NCBI GenBank assembly: GCA_013115135.1
Contig: JABANP010000327.1
Span: forward strand, 1-58,068
From: Perkinsus olseni
Lineage: Eukaryota; Perkinsozoa; Perkinsida; Perkinsidae
Length of the DNA stretch: 58,068 nucleotides
Direction of reading: 5' to 3'
Position numbers and translations under genes: made by a program. Positions 32,020-44,100 of the stretch are shown in pieces; within the stretch, counting starts at the first letter, position 1, and each line of letters begins with the position of its first letter. The notes below the pieces were generated by a model. It ran no database searches. It had not been told where the DNA came from and saw only the letters and a list, made by a program, of their open reading frames with translations.

Positions 32020-33240
32020 AACACTGACGCTAGGACCTAGCGGCTAGGTCTGCTTTCCATGGTGCCGCTGTTGTTGTTTTCGTTGTTGCTATCGTTGTTG
32101 GAAACTCCTGCTTTTGAGGATTTGCGTTTCGTGTCTAGTGAAGACAGGCCCCGTCTTCAAGACTCCTGTGTGCGCCTCGGCCAGCAAAACGCGCCGTGGA
32201 TCGATTGCGCTATGACTTGCTCGACAAGGAGGGTTCGTCGTTGGCTCGCGTGTTAGTCTACGCTTGTTTAGAAAAAATCCCAACCCACCCGGGATGCTGC
32301 GCTCATATCCAAAACTTGAAATATCTGACAGTGCCTCACGAGTGACTGCTCCCCTTCATATGCTTCTGGTTATTAACCGGAAAACCGAGTTCTTCGCTTA
32401 ATAACCAGATTCTGGTTACCAGAAGCCATGTTTTTAAAACTCAGTAGAGACCCGCGCACCACGAAGCATTTCATTGGGCCAATGACATTGGCCGGCGTTC
32501 GGAGAAGTATGTCAGACAAGAAGGTCCCTTCCAAGTGTAAACGCGTGAACGCACGCGACCTGAGCAGGCTATCAACAAAAATCTTCTGTCGACCAGTAAA
32601 AGGACCTTCGAAGAAGCTAGAGTGCAAATGAGAGGTGAAACGCTCACTCTGTGGGGTGCTCGAAACCATGGCAATCATTGGCCTAATGACATTAGGAAAC
32701 CTTGTGCAACCCCAGGCTTCGAATCGATAAGATTTAACTTAAATCATTTTTAACACAGGTCATCCCACGTCGTCAGCAAAACGCGACTCCAAACTGTGAT
32801 AGCAACTCCGTCTGCAGTCCAGCTCTCGCAGCTTGTCTTTTGTGGCACTCGTTTGACATTCATTCCTCTTTCCGAGTTATAAATGCTGCTTCTTCTCGGG
32901 CAGCAGAAAGCCATAACAGTGTATGGTTGGGCAGCCAAAAAAGTCACGCAAAAATGAGGCTCGTAGCGAGCGATATAGAGGAAGCCTCATCACTGAAGGT
33001 GCACCCGCGCGGTGCAGACCGCCGTGCACCGGTACCTCTACGATTCGTTTTCTCGGAAAAGCGATATCCTGTGTGAAGCGCGTGAAAACATTTTTCAAAA
33101 AAGTTTCTTTCACATGCTAGCCACGCCACGTGCCTTGACTTGATCGACTCCTGGGTCGACTAAACACAAAGACCTCCAACGCCGGCACCGTTTGTAACAG
33201 CAGCACTCTTAAGTTGATGGGCTTCACGCCACACGTGTAA
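32020..33240. other. No recognised gene
   Basis: Short open frames on both strands, none with family similarity. A partial inverted repeat (TTCTGGTTATTAACCGG near 32365 and TTAATAACCAGATTCTGG near 32400) and local AT-rich stretches are visible. It separates inverted copy 5 from copy 6. Confidence 0.4.
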
Positions 33241-33249
33241 GCACGTCGT

Positions 33250-34646
33250 CTACACGAAAGTCTCCCTCCCGATCATTCGTCTTCCGGGTGCTAGTCTTTC
33301 GTGCCAGCCAGCAGCTATGGCCACCATTGTAGCTGCCGTGCGACTCTCGCGCTCAACCTCGCTGATACCAATTTCCTCTGAGTTGATTCCCCACTGCGAA
33401 GCTTTCAAGGCAAGATCCGAGCGAGCAGCTCGTTTTGTCGGCCCGGAGAGCGTCCAAGCTCTCATGAGATTTAGGTTTTTGCTGAGTAGGGGTAATCTGA
33501 CAGGCCGAACAAGGAACCCGAACCCGATTTTTCTTTCTTACTCGATCGTGCCGGTTGAAAGAGTGTAATCAACGAACTTGATAAAGTTGACAAGAGTTTT
33601 GTTAGTTTTTTCGTCTCGGTAAATGATAATCGAAGAGGGCAGGAATGACTGAGAACCGCGATGGCCTTTGTTGGAAGTGATTATTCACACAGCGCACCTC
33701 TATAGGTCCAAATGCATGGTCAAACCTACGAGCCTCACGACTCTCCCGCAGTATAGACTCCCTCAAAGTCTCCCTGGCTACGGCAAGGACAGCCGCACTA
33801 GTATCGACTGATCTACGCTTCCCCTTGAGCATCGCCTTTCCCCATTCGATGATGGTCTCTTCGCATCCCAAGCCTTCAGTCTCGGGTAGATAGCGAGTAA
33901 AAGGCAGTCCCGCAGGCTCGAGTAGCCACCATAGAGTGTTGGTTTGTGATCGCGTAGTCCACTGTGAGAGCAAGGAACGTCTCCGTTTAGAAGTCCTGGA
34001 CAGGAGCAGGGACCATCCAGCGCTGCGCCTAGAGATCCACCTGGTTTCCCCTAGGGTGACGTAGTCGATGACGTACTTCCCTTCACTCTCGCTGAACACC
34101 GCCCCAACCGATGCTTGCCACTACACAACACATTCTGTGAGCTCAGTCCGTTACGGATTCCGAGGTGACCCCCTCACAGGGACTGCGATCTCCTCAGAGA
34201 GCCTCGTGTGCCTTGCATGCTTCTCCTCAGCTCCAAAATGACGCTCTTCGATAACGCAGCCGCTTGGCCCCTGAGACCAAGTGCATGTACTACGGTGAAT
34301 ATTCACCTAAGCCGATTTGATTCCCAATCGAAGGCCTCTTCAGCTACGGGCTGTCACCCCGTCCACTTCTCGTTGATTCGTTAGACTCTTTCCTCCGGGA
34401 GGACTCCTCCCTGATTCCCAACGGCTTGCCAAATTGGCAATGCCGATGACAAGCCTTCGTCGGGAAGTTGTAGTGTGTGACACACTGTGTGTCCCATTAT
34501 TTTCGTCAAGCCCACGGTGGATTTTTCAATGGCCCTTCCGGAAGGCTTGGGTCACGTTAGCCACGTGGTATTACACTGAGTGCGGCGGCTTTCGCCCTGT
34601 CTGCGCTCATGCCGAGGAGGATGAGAAGTGAAAGGCAATAAATCAT
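33250..34646 (-). CDS. Secreted array family, copy 6
   Basis: Exon 1 (34646-34575) is a 24-codon signal peptide, MIYCLSLLILLGMSADRAKA then AALS, followed by GTAATA. Exon 2 (about 34278-34186) has SGCVIEERHFGAEEKHAR. Exon 3 has WQASVGAVFSESEGKYVIDY and VTLGET. Exon 4 (to about 33705) has NTLWWLLEPAGLPFTRYLPE, GLGCEETIIEWGKAMLKG, and ends HAFGPIE|GTGCGC. Exon 5 has SSIIIYRDEKTNKTLVNFIK and ends TIE|GTAAG. Exon 6 has NLMRAWTLSGPTK and MVAIAAGWHERLAPGRR. The frame is kept in every exon I checked, so this copy is probably functional. Its core exon is nearly identical in DNA to copies 1, 2 and 8 across the LPFTRYLPET region. Confidence 0.75.
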
Positions 34647-34659
34647 CGATGTGCGACAC

Positions 34660-35690
34660 TAAAGCCGTCAAAGAGCTTCAACGAGGATGTCCAGCCTGCT
34701 CATGCAAGCTGTATCATGCAAGCTGAATGAGTAAGCCTCGTATCTACCGAGATAGCAACTTACGGTCCACTAGGCTTTTCTCGGTCAGGCTGGCAGAGGT
34801 CTCGACTGCCAATTTTAGTGATCGAAGCAATTTCGAAGCCAATCTTTTGAGGAATCTTTCTCCATCCTCATGAGGGAAAGTTCTATCATGTTGGCGTTGA
34901 TGTTGTTGTCCATAATCGTTGTGAGCTCTATGGAGGATTTTTTGGTTGTAGAAGTGTCCTACTTTATAATGCAGGTTCGGGAGAATCAGTTTACACAATC
35001 AGCTCCACCGAAGTTGATACACCTCTGGGCTTGACAAATTTGAGCTCAGGGTATGCGGAAGCAGCTAGCGATGGAAGTCTAACAGTACGACATGTCCCTC
35101 GCGAAATCGCGGCTTATCTCCAGGTGAACTGTGCCCAGGAGCGTCATCCGAGGCTCCGATAGCACTCTACCAGCCGCTAGTTGTTGAATAGAGTACCATG
35201 GGACTGTTTCATGGTCGCAACGATGAGCGCAACAGGCGGTTTCTACTCACAGGATGAACATGCTGTCGGCAAGAGGATCAGCCTGAGATAATGGCAACGA
35301 CCTCAGCAGAGGTTTGAGTCTTTGAAAAATTCTCAATGATGCGACCCTTTCAAAAATGCGACCCTCACGTACCGCGAGACGCGTTGTCGAGCGAGGCTCT
35401 CGCGGCAGGAGTTGGCCCAATTATTGCAACGCTCGAACTGCGCGAAATGTGCAGACCGTCTTGCACGGACGCCAAACTTCCGCTACGAAAGCCATCGGAC
35501 GAACGAGCAGATTTCATTCACGAGGACTCCAGGACTTTGAAAACTCTTCCCTCATCCTACGTGTTACCCGTAGCGAGTGTTGACCATCTCTCACAGCAGT
35601 CATCCTTTGCCAGAAATAGGTCAGCGATATCAGTCGAAGCCGATTCTCGAATTATCTGAAGAGAATATCATGATAACGCTCGTTGATGAA
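34660..35690. other. No recognised gene
   Basis: Short open frames only. Near 35408-35440 the sequence CAATTATTGCAACGCTCGAA then CTGCGCGAAAT resembles blocks found upstream of copies 1 and 2 on the opposite strand. Confidence 0.4.
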
Positions 35691-35696
35691 TATCGC

Positions 35697-36800
35697 TCAG
35701 TTATCAGGAGCCAACCTCTCATTCCATCCAGCGGCAACAGCGATTAAAGCAGCGGCACGGCCAATATTGTACTCCACCACATCGGAGTCCTCAGAAGTGT
35801 TCTGTTCACCGTTGCTTCCTAGAACCGTCTTGATACCCCAAGCAGAGGCCTTCTCAGCTATCTCAGCGTATTCACGACTATCTCTCTTCCGACCCGTCTT
35901 GCCATATCCTGCCCATAGCCTCATGAGCTCTACATTATCGCTGGAGAGAGGTATCCTGAAAGAACGTGTGGTCGAACGAAGACGGGAGAGTGCGTTTGCC
36001 GCTCACTGTAGCCGACCACTGGGGCGAGTGTGGTCCACAAACTTAATAGAGCTCACGAAGGACAGATTCATATAACTTTCAGAGAACGTAATCGTGGAGA
36101 GAAAGGGCGCCTGAGAAGTATATCACAAACCCAAAAGCCTACCATCGTCGCGCCCTACCTTCGCAGGGCCAAATCCATAGGAGAACTATTCACCGTGTCG
36201 ATCATCGAAATACACAGACTCCTGCACAGCCTTCCTTGCCACGGCTAAGACCGCCATAGTCTTATCCACTGATTTTTGCCCCTCCGCCTCTAGCATTGCC
36301 CTTCCCCATTCAACGACCGCCTCCTCGCACTTCAAACCTTGAGCCTGGGGTATTGCCTTAGTGAACGGCAGGCCGCCAACCTCAACTATCCACCAAAGGG
36401 TCTTCGTCTCGGATTTCTTCGTCCAATGAACGGATTTGCGCGGCCGTCCACTCGAAGTTCTGTCAGCGTCCGAGTAGAGATGCTGGAGCACGACATGCAG
36501 ACACCTACGTGGTCTCGCCAAGAGTCAGATAATCTCACTGAGATTATCACATGCTCCAGAGCATTATCAATGCCTGGGCGGCAAAAAGAGAAAAGGGACG
36601 TGCGAGAAGGGAGACACCCACCGGTTGCCGCGAGCCGAGCAGCGACAAGGTCGCACGCCCGAAAGGGTCGGCAAAAACTGCACATTATAACAACAGAAAG
36701 GTAGGAACAGTAGTTTGTGGCTTTTCACCTTGAATGCTCCCCTCCCTTGGCCAATGTCGATACAGAGAGCCACAAGGAGGACACAAAGACGAGCTGTCAT
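35697..36800 (-). pseudogene. Secreted array family, copy 7 (in-frame stop)
   Basis: Exon 1 (36800-36729) is a 24-codon signal peptide (MTARLCVLLVALCIDIGQGR). Exon 4 has TLWWIVEVGGLPFTKAIPQA and LKCEEAVVEWGRAMLEAE, then VYFDDRHGE followed by a TAG stop and, in the same frame, FSYGFGPAK and the usual GT donor. The stop therefore lies inside the core exon (near 36192). Exon 6 is present and ends AALIAVAAGWNERLAPDN, with a longer acidic insert (EQNTSEDSDVVEY). I could not place exons 2 and 3 with confidence. This is either a pseudogene or a copy using stop read-through. It is the most diverged member. Confidence 0.65.
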
Positions 36801-37002
36801 TGGGGCAATGTCGAGGTATCGGGCGCAAGTAAGCTAGCTAGTAGGCAACAACCCGTACCATCCTGACTCATTTCGGCACGCCTTCAGAAGGCCAATCAGA
36901 AGGCAGAATCTGCGCCAACTGTGAGAAACGCAGGTTCTCTTAGTTGGAACAACAATAGCAATGTCGATCACATTCTCATGAACCCCCATGATGGTATGTC
37001 TC

Positions 37003-38613
37003 CTACGGCTGCCGTAGACCGTGGTACGCCCTATACTCTATTCGAACTATGTCCCTCCCGGGCGCTAGCCTTTCATGCCAGCCGGCGGCCACGGCCATCA
37101 TCGTTGCAGCGGCGCGGTTCTTTTTCTCACTCTCACTGATATTAACTTCTTCCGCGTCGATTCCCCAATCAGCTGCTTGCAGGGTGATCTCAGTGCCATC
37201 AGCGTCGGGCTGTTTAGTTGTTCCTGTCCAATATCTCAAGAGCTCAAGATTCTTGCTGAGGAGGGGTATCCTGAAACGTTGCATGGTGAAGCGTGAACTT
37301 TCCCACAAGAGCGTCAATGCCATTGACTCAATGGCCCCTTACTCGATTGAGTGACTGGGAACGGTAAAGTCAACGAACTTGATGGAGCTCACGAGGGACC
37401 CATTCGTTTCCGGATTCTGGAGAAAGGTGATCGTCGAGTACAGAGGTGACTGAAAGGCAGCATCATGAGCCGCTCATCAAGGCCGCTGCGGCCTTCTTGC
37501 CCTCAAACCGCACCTTATCGGACCCGAACTCATGAGTGCGCTGCTCGGCACTAGCTTCTCGGTTCTCTCGTATTTGAGACCCCCTCAAGGCCTTTCTGGC
37601 TACGGCGAGAATGGCAGAAGCCTCATCAGACGAGCCCAGCTCGTTCTTGAGCAGCGCCTTTCCCCATTCGATGATGGTCTCCTCGCATCCCAAGCCTCCA
37701 GTCTCGGGTAGATAGCGAGTGAAAGGCAGTCCCGCAGGCTCGGTTACCCACCATAGAGTGTTGACCTCAGCAATTGGCTCCCATGAGGAGGATAGACCGG
37801 GCCTTCTGCTCAAAGTCCTGATGAAAAAAGTCAGTGGCCACTCGGGACTCGACACCCTACGTGGTCTCGCCCAAGGTTGCGTAATCGATTTCGTATCTTC
37901 CTTCTCTGAACACCGCCCCAACGGACGCTTGCCACTGACACGGAGGTAGGCAGTTGTAACGGTCCGAGCCTCTCCTCCACCCTACCGGAGTAAAAAGTTC
38001 CTTGTTTTTAATAGAGAATCCTCTTCGCATCGCCGCGTCGCTTCCGAATGCATGGGCCTCTACAGCGCAGCGGTCTGCTTCCTGACAGAAGCATGCTGAA
38101 AGATTGATCTCGCTCGACTCGAGCCATGACGTGAGCGGGGCTTCTTCGAGGAGAATGATAGACAGTTGAAGTACTCTGATCGTCACCTGCCCAGCCGTCC
38201 TTTTTTTCACAGTAGTTGAGCGCATCGGGCGGCGTCCAGAGGCCTGGAATGATTAGGAATGATCGCCTTACTCAAGGCTTGAGATCTGGTAGATGGGACG
38301 CCTCTACTGTGGAATCTTTCCGCCTGTTTGAGTCTTAGAATATTCCCCAGAGAATGTATCACATAAGAGTGAGTCATTTCCAGCCTTCGCCCTGTGATTC
38401 CGAGTCACAGTGCGAAGGCTTATAGGCTCTGAGTCTAAGACTCGTTCTTTGAATGAATTTCATTCGGCTATATGAAAATTCATCGAACTTTCCAAGGAGT
38501 GAAAACGAGTGACCCCACCTTGAGTTGGAGAAGCTCCTTACCTTGAGCGCTATCTCTGCCAAGCCCTCTTCGATAAAGAGAAACACGAGGAAGAATGGAC
38601 GGGTGCATATCAT
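37003..38613 (-). CDS. Secreted array family, copy 8
   Basis: Exon 1 (38613-38542) is a 24-codon signal peptide (MICTRPFFLVFLFIEEGLAE) ending at GTAAGG. Exon 2 (near 38090-37975) has ADRCAVEAHAFGSDAAMR. Exon 3 has WQASVGAVFREGRYEIDYAT and LGETT|GTAGGG. Exon 4 has NTLWWVTEPAGLPFTRYLPE, GLGCEETIIEWGKALLKN and HEFGSDK. Exon 5 has STITFLQNPETNGSLVSSIK and ends SIE. Exon 6 has IPLLSKNLELLRYWTGTT and AAATMMAVAAGWHERLAPGR, with a longer tail to 37003. No break was found. Exons 5 and 6 resemble inverted copy 5 most closely (FIKFVD/SSIKF, LELLRYW/LELMRYW), which suggests that copies 5 and 8 share a recent ancestor. Confidence 0.75.
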
Positions 38614-39274
38614 CGTGAGGGTAGCAGTGTACTAGGGCTCTCGTGAATCTGGCAACTGTGAGAATTACGTGCATCAACCTATGATTCCTCCGCCTTTGAT
38701 CAGACTGAGGGCGTCTTCCGTGCTCCCCGGTCCGGTCGCTTTTGGAATTTCATCTTTGGTGCATCGGAAATCCCGCGCAATCGCGCAAGCACACTATGTT
38801 CTGCGCGTACGACGAAACCTCAGCTCAGCTCGACGTTGACGGATTATCTCACCAGTTTCGCTAAAGTTGGATGAAATCTCAGGACTCCGCTGCACGGTTC
38901 TGAATTTCGGATCACCAGCAAAGAGCAGGATAGACTGACCAAACCTGGGCCTCATGGGCGATGAGTCAACACCGCGAAGTAGCAATGAAATACTTCGAAC
39001 CGGAAGTAGTTCAACGAAGGTGAACAATGGAAGTACCATGCAGTAGTACGGTACTACGACCGCCACGATAGCGCAAGCCGCCCGTGGTAGGCAGGGAATG
39101 TCCAGGCGGAAGAACCTGCCAGGAGGACAGGAAGCTTCTCTGGTTGAATGTACCCCCGAGGCAAGTTATTTGATGAACTGTCTGATTCCACTGCATGTCA
39201 ACGATACAGGAAGTCCCCAGTTGGCAACTGAGCACATCGAGTCTAATTGAGCCGTAACCGGGAGCGTTGGACTA

Positions 39275-39346
39275 TAAACTCACACTGTGTGAGTTTAAAC
39301 TGGCGAACAGCATCATCGTATGTGACATACGATGATGCAGTTCGCC
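39275..39346. repeat. Two adjacent palindromes
   Basis: 39275-39297 is a perfect 23-bp palindrome (TAAACTCACAC, centre T, inverse). 39302-39346 is a 45-bp palindrome (GGCGAAC, A, GCATCATCGTATGT, centre G, inverse) with one mismatch. They lie upstream of copy 8 and beside sequence related to 27950-28060. Confidence 0.8.
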
Positions 39347-39681
39347 TCCTTCATCGACCATTACATTATCACAGCTTATGAGGCGTACTATCTGACTGGG
39401 CCGCAGCCAGAGTGAACTTTTTCACCGGGCGGGAAAAAACCCGAGACCATTACTTTCTTCGATGCGAGTTCCAAACTTCAGTCTTGCATCTCGTGCCAAG
39501 TCTTAACACGGAGGTCAAACTATGATGGTACGGACTGCGCTGAGTTGTGTCGCCGTGAAGGGCTTCTCTTCGAGCCTACCGTCTTACCGCTCTCGCTGTC
39601 AGATCGACAATGAGACTCAAGAAAACACAAAAATTGAGTAGCCGTGCACAACATCATTATCTAGCGTGCTGCGTTCAGTGC

Positions 39682-40470
39682 CTAAGTCTTAACACGAGGC
39701 TTCACAAGTATATCGTGGTGATCTGGCTCAAAGCTCCATCCGGCGTCTCTAGCAGCGTCTATGGCCCCCTGAGCGTCGTGGTAGTTTCTGGCGCACAGTT
39801 GTCGGTAACTGCCGTATTGCTCCTGGATGGCGCTGATCACAGAGTCACAGACTTTCAAAAGATAATTGACTATTGTTTTCCTGGCTTTCGGCGCATGCTC
39901 CAGGGGAGAACCCATCCCATCCTCGTAGATGTTCGTCATTTCGAGATTGTGTGGGAGCCCTAACCTTTTCACAGCCGCGAACAGTCTATCTTTGATGACA
40001 ACGAAAGAAGACTGATTCAAGTCCCTGAGCGGATCCAAACCAGTTTCGTCAGGAGGAGGCTCATCGAAAACATGCCAAGGACCCTCGGTACTCGAGTTCT
40101 TGATCCGATAGTTCACAAGAAGATGACCTTCCGAGTAACTGCAAAGAACAACGCCGCTCAGACGCTCGATATCATCTGTCGCTTACGCTGCTCGGAAGGC
40201 AGGGTGGGTCTCAGTCTCGGGGCAGCCGATTTCTTCGGTCTGCACTCTAGTCTCCCTGACGAAGATATCCAATTGCCTGAAGTGACCGGCGATGTTCTCG
40301 TCTAGATAAAAACAGCGAGCTAGATTCTCCTTCACATCGAAGTACGACAGAGTACTCTTCGGGGGGTAGTCCTGAGACGAAGAGGAGTGACGAATCACTA
40401 CGAACAATTCCTGAGGGACTCTTCGTAGGAGGGACCTCGTCAACGGCCCATCAGCGCGACCATCAGGCAT
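39682..40470 (-). CDS. Two-exon gene, SQDYPP family (unknown function)
   Basis: Exon 1 (40470-40187) contains SSSQDYPPKSTLSYFDVKEN and GHFRQLDIFVRETRVQ. Exon 2 (40138-39682) follows GTAAGC...TTTGCAG and contains YSEGHLLVNYRIKNSSTEGP, then KARKTIVNYLLKVCDSVI and AARDAGWSFEPDHHDILV. Together the exons give 741 nt, 246 residues, in frame. The ATG at 40470 may be internal, since no signal peptide precedes it; further 5' exons are possible. A clear paralogue lies at the right edge of the window (57427-58068). It shares the SQDYPP opening, the W/YF-rich block and a C-terminal helical block ending in a Trp-containing tail. I do not recognise the family. Confidence 0.65.
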
Positions 40471-40701
40471 CCATGACTCACGTAAGCGGCTGTATCAGGG
40501 GCAACTGGGCCGGTTGCGATCCCGAGGGGTAAGTTGAAGACTAAGGCGGCTGTAGCGGATGCTCCGATGAGGAAGTTTCCGACTGACATTTGTCTGTTTG
40601 ATCTCAAAACTGAATGTCTTCAGTCACTGACACCATCCACAGGATGATCCTGTGGGCACTCGATGTGGATCAACCTGTCCTGAGGCAGTCCCTGCTCATC
40701 A

Positions 40702-41127
40702 TCAGGGCCCGATGGTTGAACCTCCCAGTCTTCGCAACGTCACCGATTTGGGATCTGTGATAGAGAAGATTGAAATTCGGCCACTGTCTAGGTGAATTGA
40801 AGTCGGCGAAATCGGTGACACGCGGAAATCGAAAATCGGCAATTTCTGGCCGTAGTTGGAAATGAAAGAGAATGCGCGAAGACGTTGGTGCCACCTAGAT
40901 TGGCGAGCGACGCCGCACGAGCCCCTCCGAAGGCGACGGTTTCCAGCCCGGCCAAGCGCCACTTGTCGGAGACGTGACCAAGCATTGAGCTCAACGGTGA
41001 TGGACAGGGACGCTAGCGTGATGAAAGCCAGCACAGTGCTCAGGCAGCAGCCGCCGGCTAGTAGCCGGTGAACTTCACTTAGAGGGATTTTCTTCGAAGA
41101 CTTCTGTGCGACTGGCCTTCTACGCAA
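40702..41127 (-). CDS. Small membrane-protein-like gene, frame interrupted
   Basis: The ATG at 41127 starts MRRRPVAQKSSKKIPLSEVH, then a hydrophobic segment (LSTVLAFITLASLSITVE), giving a basic N-terminus and one membrane span. After that the coding-like sequence continues in the next frame as SSMLGHVSDKWRLAGLETVA, then GGARAASLANLGGTNVFAHS. Joining the two needs one base skipped, or removal of a 22-nt GT...AG segment (GTCCCTGTCCATCACCGTTG then AG), which would also restore frame. No family recognised. The short-intron reading fits the 26-nt intron proposed in the nucleoside transporter. Confidence 0.35.
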   Translation of the reverse strand: MRRRPVAQKSSKKIPLSEVHRLLAGGCCLSTVLAFITLASLSITVELNAWSRLRQVALGRAGNRRLRRGSCGVARQSRWHQRLRAFSFISNYGQKLPIFDFRVSPISPTSIHLDSGRISIFSITDPKSVTLRRLGGSTIGP

Positions 41128-41129
41128 TC

Positions 41130-44100
41130 AGTTATCTTCCCTGGGAAGTGGGCAAGTGAAGAATTTAAACGCCGCTATATTTTCAGTGTGGTCAGAATAG
41201 TAGAACGCGCTCGTTCATGCCTCGCTTGCTGCCAACCACCGTCTAATTGTGCAGACATTTGTGCTCACGCGCGTATGGACGTACGCCGCACACGAGTGAC
41301 CGTGACCTGTAACGCTGCATATGCTCCTCTCGCTTCGCTCGCTTCGCGGTTCGAGGCTCGGTGCTAAACTGGCCTCCGCCGAGTTGATGTCCTTATCTCA
41401 GCCCTACCGCCGAATTTTAGTATTATTGATTACAAGCCTTGTTGCTTTCTACCACTACATTCCCAATGCATTCTACATTGTTGATGAAGGGTAGGTAGGC
41501 AGATAGAAAGTTTACTTGAGAGAATGGGAGTTGATAATGCAAAGCCCCTATGAGCAGTGTATCTGTTACTCATTGCGCGCCGATCATCTTGTGCATGCGT
41601 GCATAGCTAATACTCCCGCCCCCCGAATAGATCTAGGTAGAAGACTCTACAATCCTTCTCGTCTTGCGTTGACTATGAGCAACAACGGAGAAGCAACAGT
41701 ATCGGAATGCTGATGCGATGCCACTCCGCTGTCTCTTCGTCTGTGCACGCATGCGCATCAGCCTGGCTGCTGTTGGTCGCACGCATGCGCGCCAGTCTTC
41801 TTATTAGTTATGACTAGCAGAATCCGTCGCTTCGCTCCGGGGGTTCTCTAGCTCTTAGTCAGAGGGACCATGTCCCTCGCTGCGCTCGGGGAATAGACAG
41901 TGCATCTCCGTGAGGGATCAATCGAAAAGGCCAGCACGGAGGACAGTGCGTGACAGTCCCGTGGTTGGAGGAATCGACATGCTTACGGCTGGAATCATAA
42001 GTTTATCTTCCCATCACGTGGTATCTTCGAGCGTTACAGTGAAGGAACTAATAGATGCGACCGGTGGGTGATTGTGGCAATTCAAGCAAGATGGCAATAA
42101 TCAAGCATAGCAGACTCGCTCGTCGCCCCCGCCGGTGGGCGGCTGGCTACAAAGTATAGACCGACCTTGACACACACGCACGACGTGCGTCCCCCTTCCT
42201 GGTGACCGATAGTGGCACGTCCATGTCAATGCACATCCTCATACAACCTCCTCATATGCGTTTTTACGATAACTTGGGTCTCACACGTGTTTTCTTTACC
42301 AGTATATATTTCCAGTGGGCCCAACTCACTCCCCTCAACTCGAGGGCCGTGACGAGTTGTCACTGACGACCCCCACGAGACGCTGCTTGGCAGCATCGCT
42401 GCTCAGTCAACATGGCATCCATCAGCAGCCAATGTGAACCTGACCCGGCAATTGTCATATCAGGTGAGGCTCTGTGCTGCTGGTCATGCCTTCTCGGGCA
42501 GTCCTTACGCGGGCCGTGTATAGGGCTATGGGTTAACGTCCATGAAACCTGGGCATGAGTTATGAGCCGAGTCGAGTCATTGACACAAGCTAGCAGAACC
42601 CGTCGCTTCGCTCCGGAGTTCTGTAGCTCGCTCGCGCTTGTGCGAATGTTCACACCAGTAACGAAAGTTTCGTTACGAAACTTCGATTGAGAGTGTAGTT
42701 GAAATTGGGCGAAGTGAGCACAGGGGCTATATGATATAGCCTATATCAGCCCCTCGTAGATCGAAACCTCTCGAAAGGCCCAATTGGACCGACGTTGTAA
42801 GTATACGTCTTTAAGAGCTTCATTGGGGACGGGTCGCGGTGAATTTAGTCGGATGAAGTTAGGAGGTTTGAAGCCGACCTTGTCGGCATCACGAAGGCGA
42901 TTGATCGACCGACAATCGCGACTCCGGCTGCGCGTTGATCCGTCTCGTGATGAGGCGTCTGGGCAGCCGGCTGAAGGCCATACTGAGGCTGGTGTATACA
43001 CCTTCCAAAGATAGCATCGGTAACTCAAAGGCTCGTGTGGCCGTGCGGACTGCCTAGGCTCACGGTATCGAGGCTAAACTGCAAGTCCCTTTTCACTCGG
43101 GACGCCCTGGAAGCGGTCAGGTCCCGCTGATAGCACAGTCGATGTGATGCGGTCTTTGATTTTGAGGTGTGATCTTTAGGCTGTTCTTTCCGCTATTTTG
43201 TTCCCACAGCGTCTGCTCTCTGGTTTCTCTGTGAACTTGATGCGCACAGTGGCGTGTGGAAGCTTGTTAGTGGAAGGAACGGCCAGCGCTATTCGCGTAA
43301 GAAGCTCGATGATAGTTCAGGCGTATGCCTCTACTGTGACTCAGGGCCCCTGAGACTCAGGGCCTGAGTCAGGGGAGGAAAAGGATTTCCTTCACCTTCC
43401 TTTTCACTGCCTCCCGTGGCACCGGCCCCGCTCTGAGCTTTAACGCATGATCAATCTTCGTGCAAGTGCGTGCCTTCCTCTGGCAATATTCTATTGAGGG
43501 GCAAGCACCTAGCTGCGGCACTGAAACGGAACATTAAGATTACGATGCGGCTGTGGGTCGCATCGTGACTTCATCGCGCCGGGGTCCCCCTGCCGGGGTC
43601 CGGTTTCGGTGGACCAGTTGGCGTGAAGGCGGCTGAGAGGCCAACAGGCCGAGCCGCGGCCCAGTATTGGAAAGAATAAGTTGAGAGGATTACAGATAAG
43701 CGCGATCCATGGGAAACAGTGGGGACCGTAGTGGCCGAGCCAAACTCGATCTCACTCGTAGGGTTGATGTGTGAATCATATAATGTGAATCATGGCAGGA
43801 CGGCCCCAGTTTCGTGCGGTCTGGCTTTACGAATTCAGAGAATATCGAAGAACACGAACGATGACCGTCGAGTTATTATAGTATAGACTATCGTCGTTGT
43901 CGGACGAATGAGCACGATTTGTATCAGTAAGAAGTATCAGTCATCCTACAACTCCGACTATAAGTCATCTGTACTACTGAAGTTTCAGTAAAAAAATTGT
44001 GACAAAATATGCAAAACATTCCGAGATATTAGGGGTTGATTTCTCCGAACATCTCGATGAACGTTTTAACAATCAGTCCTTGAGGCGGAAAAATTTACGC

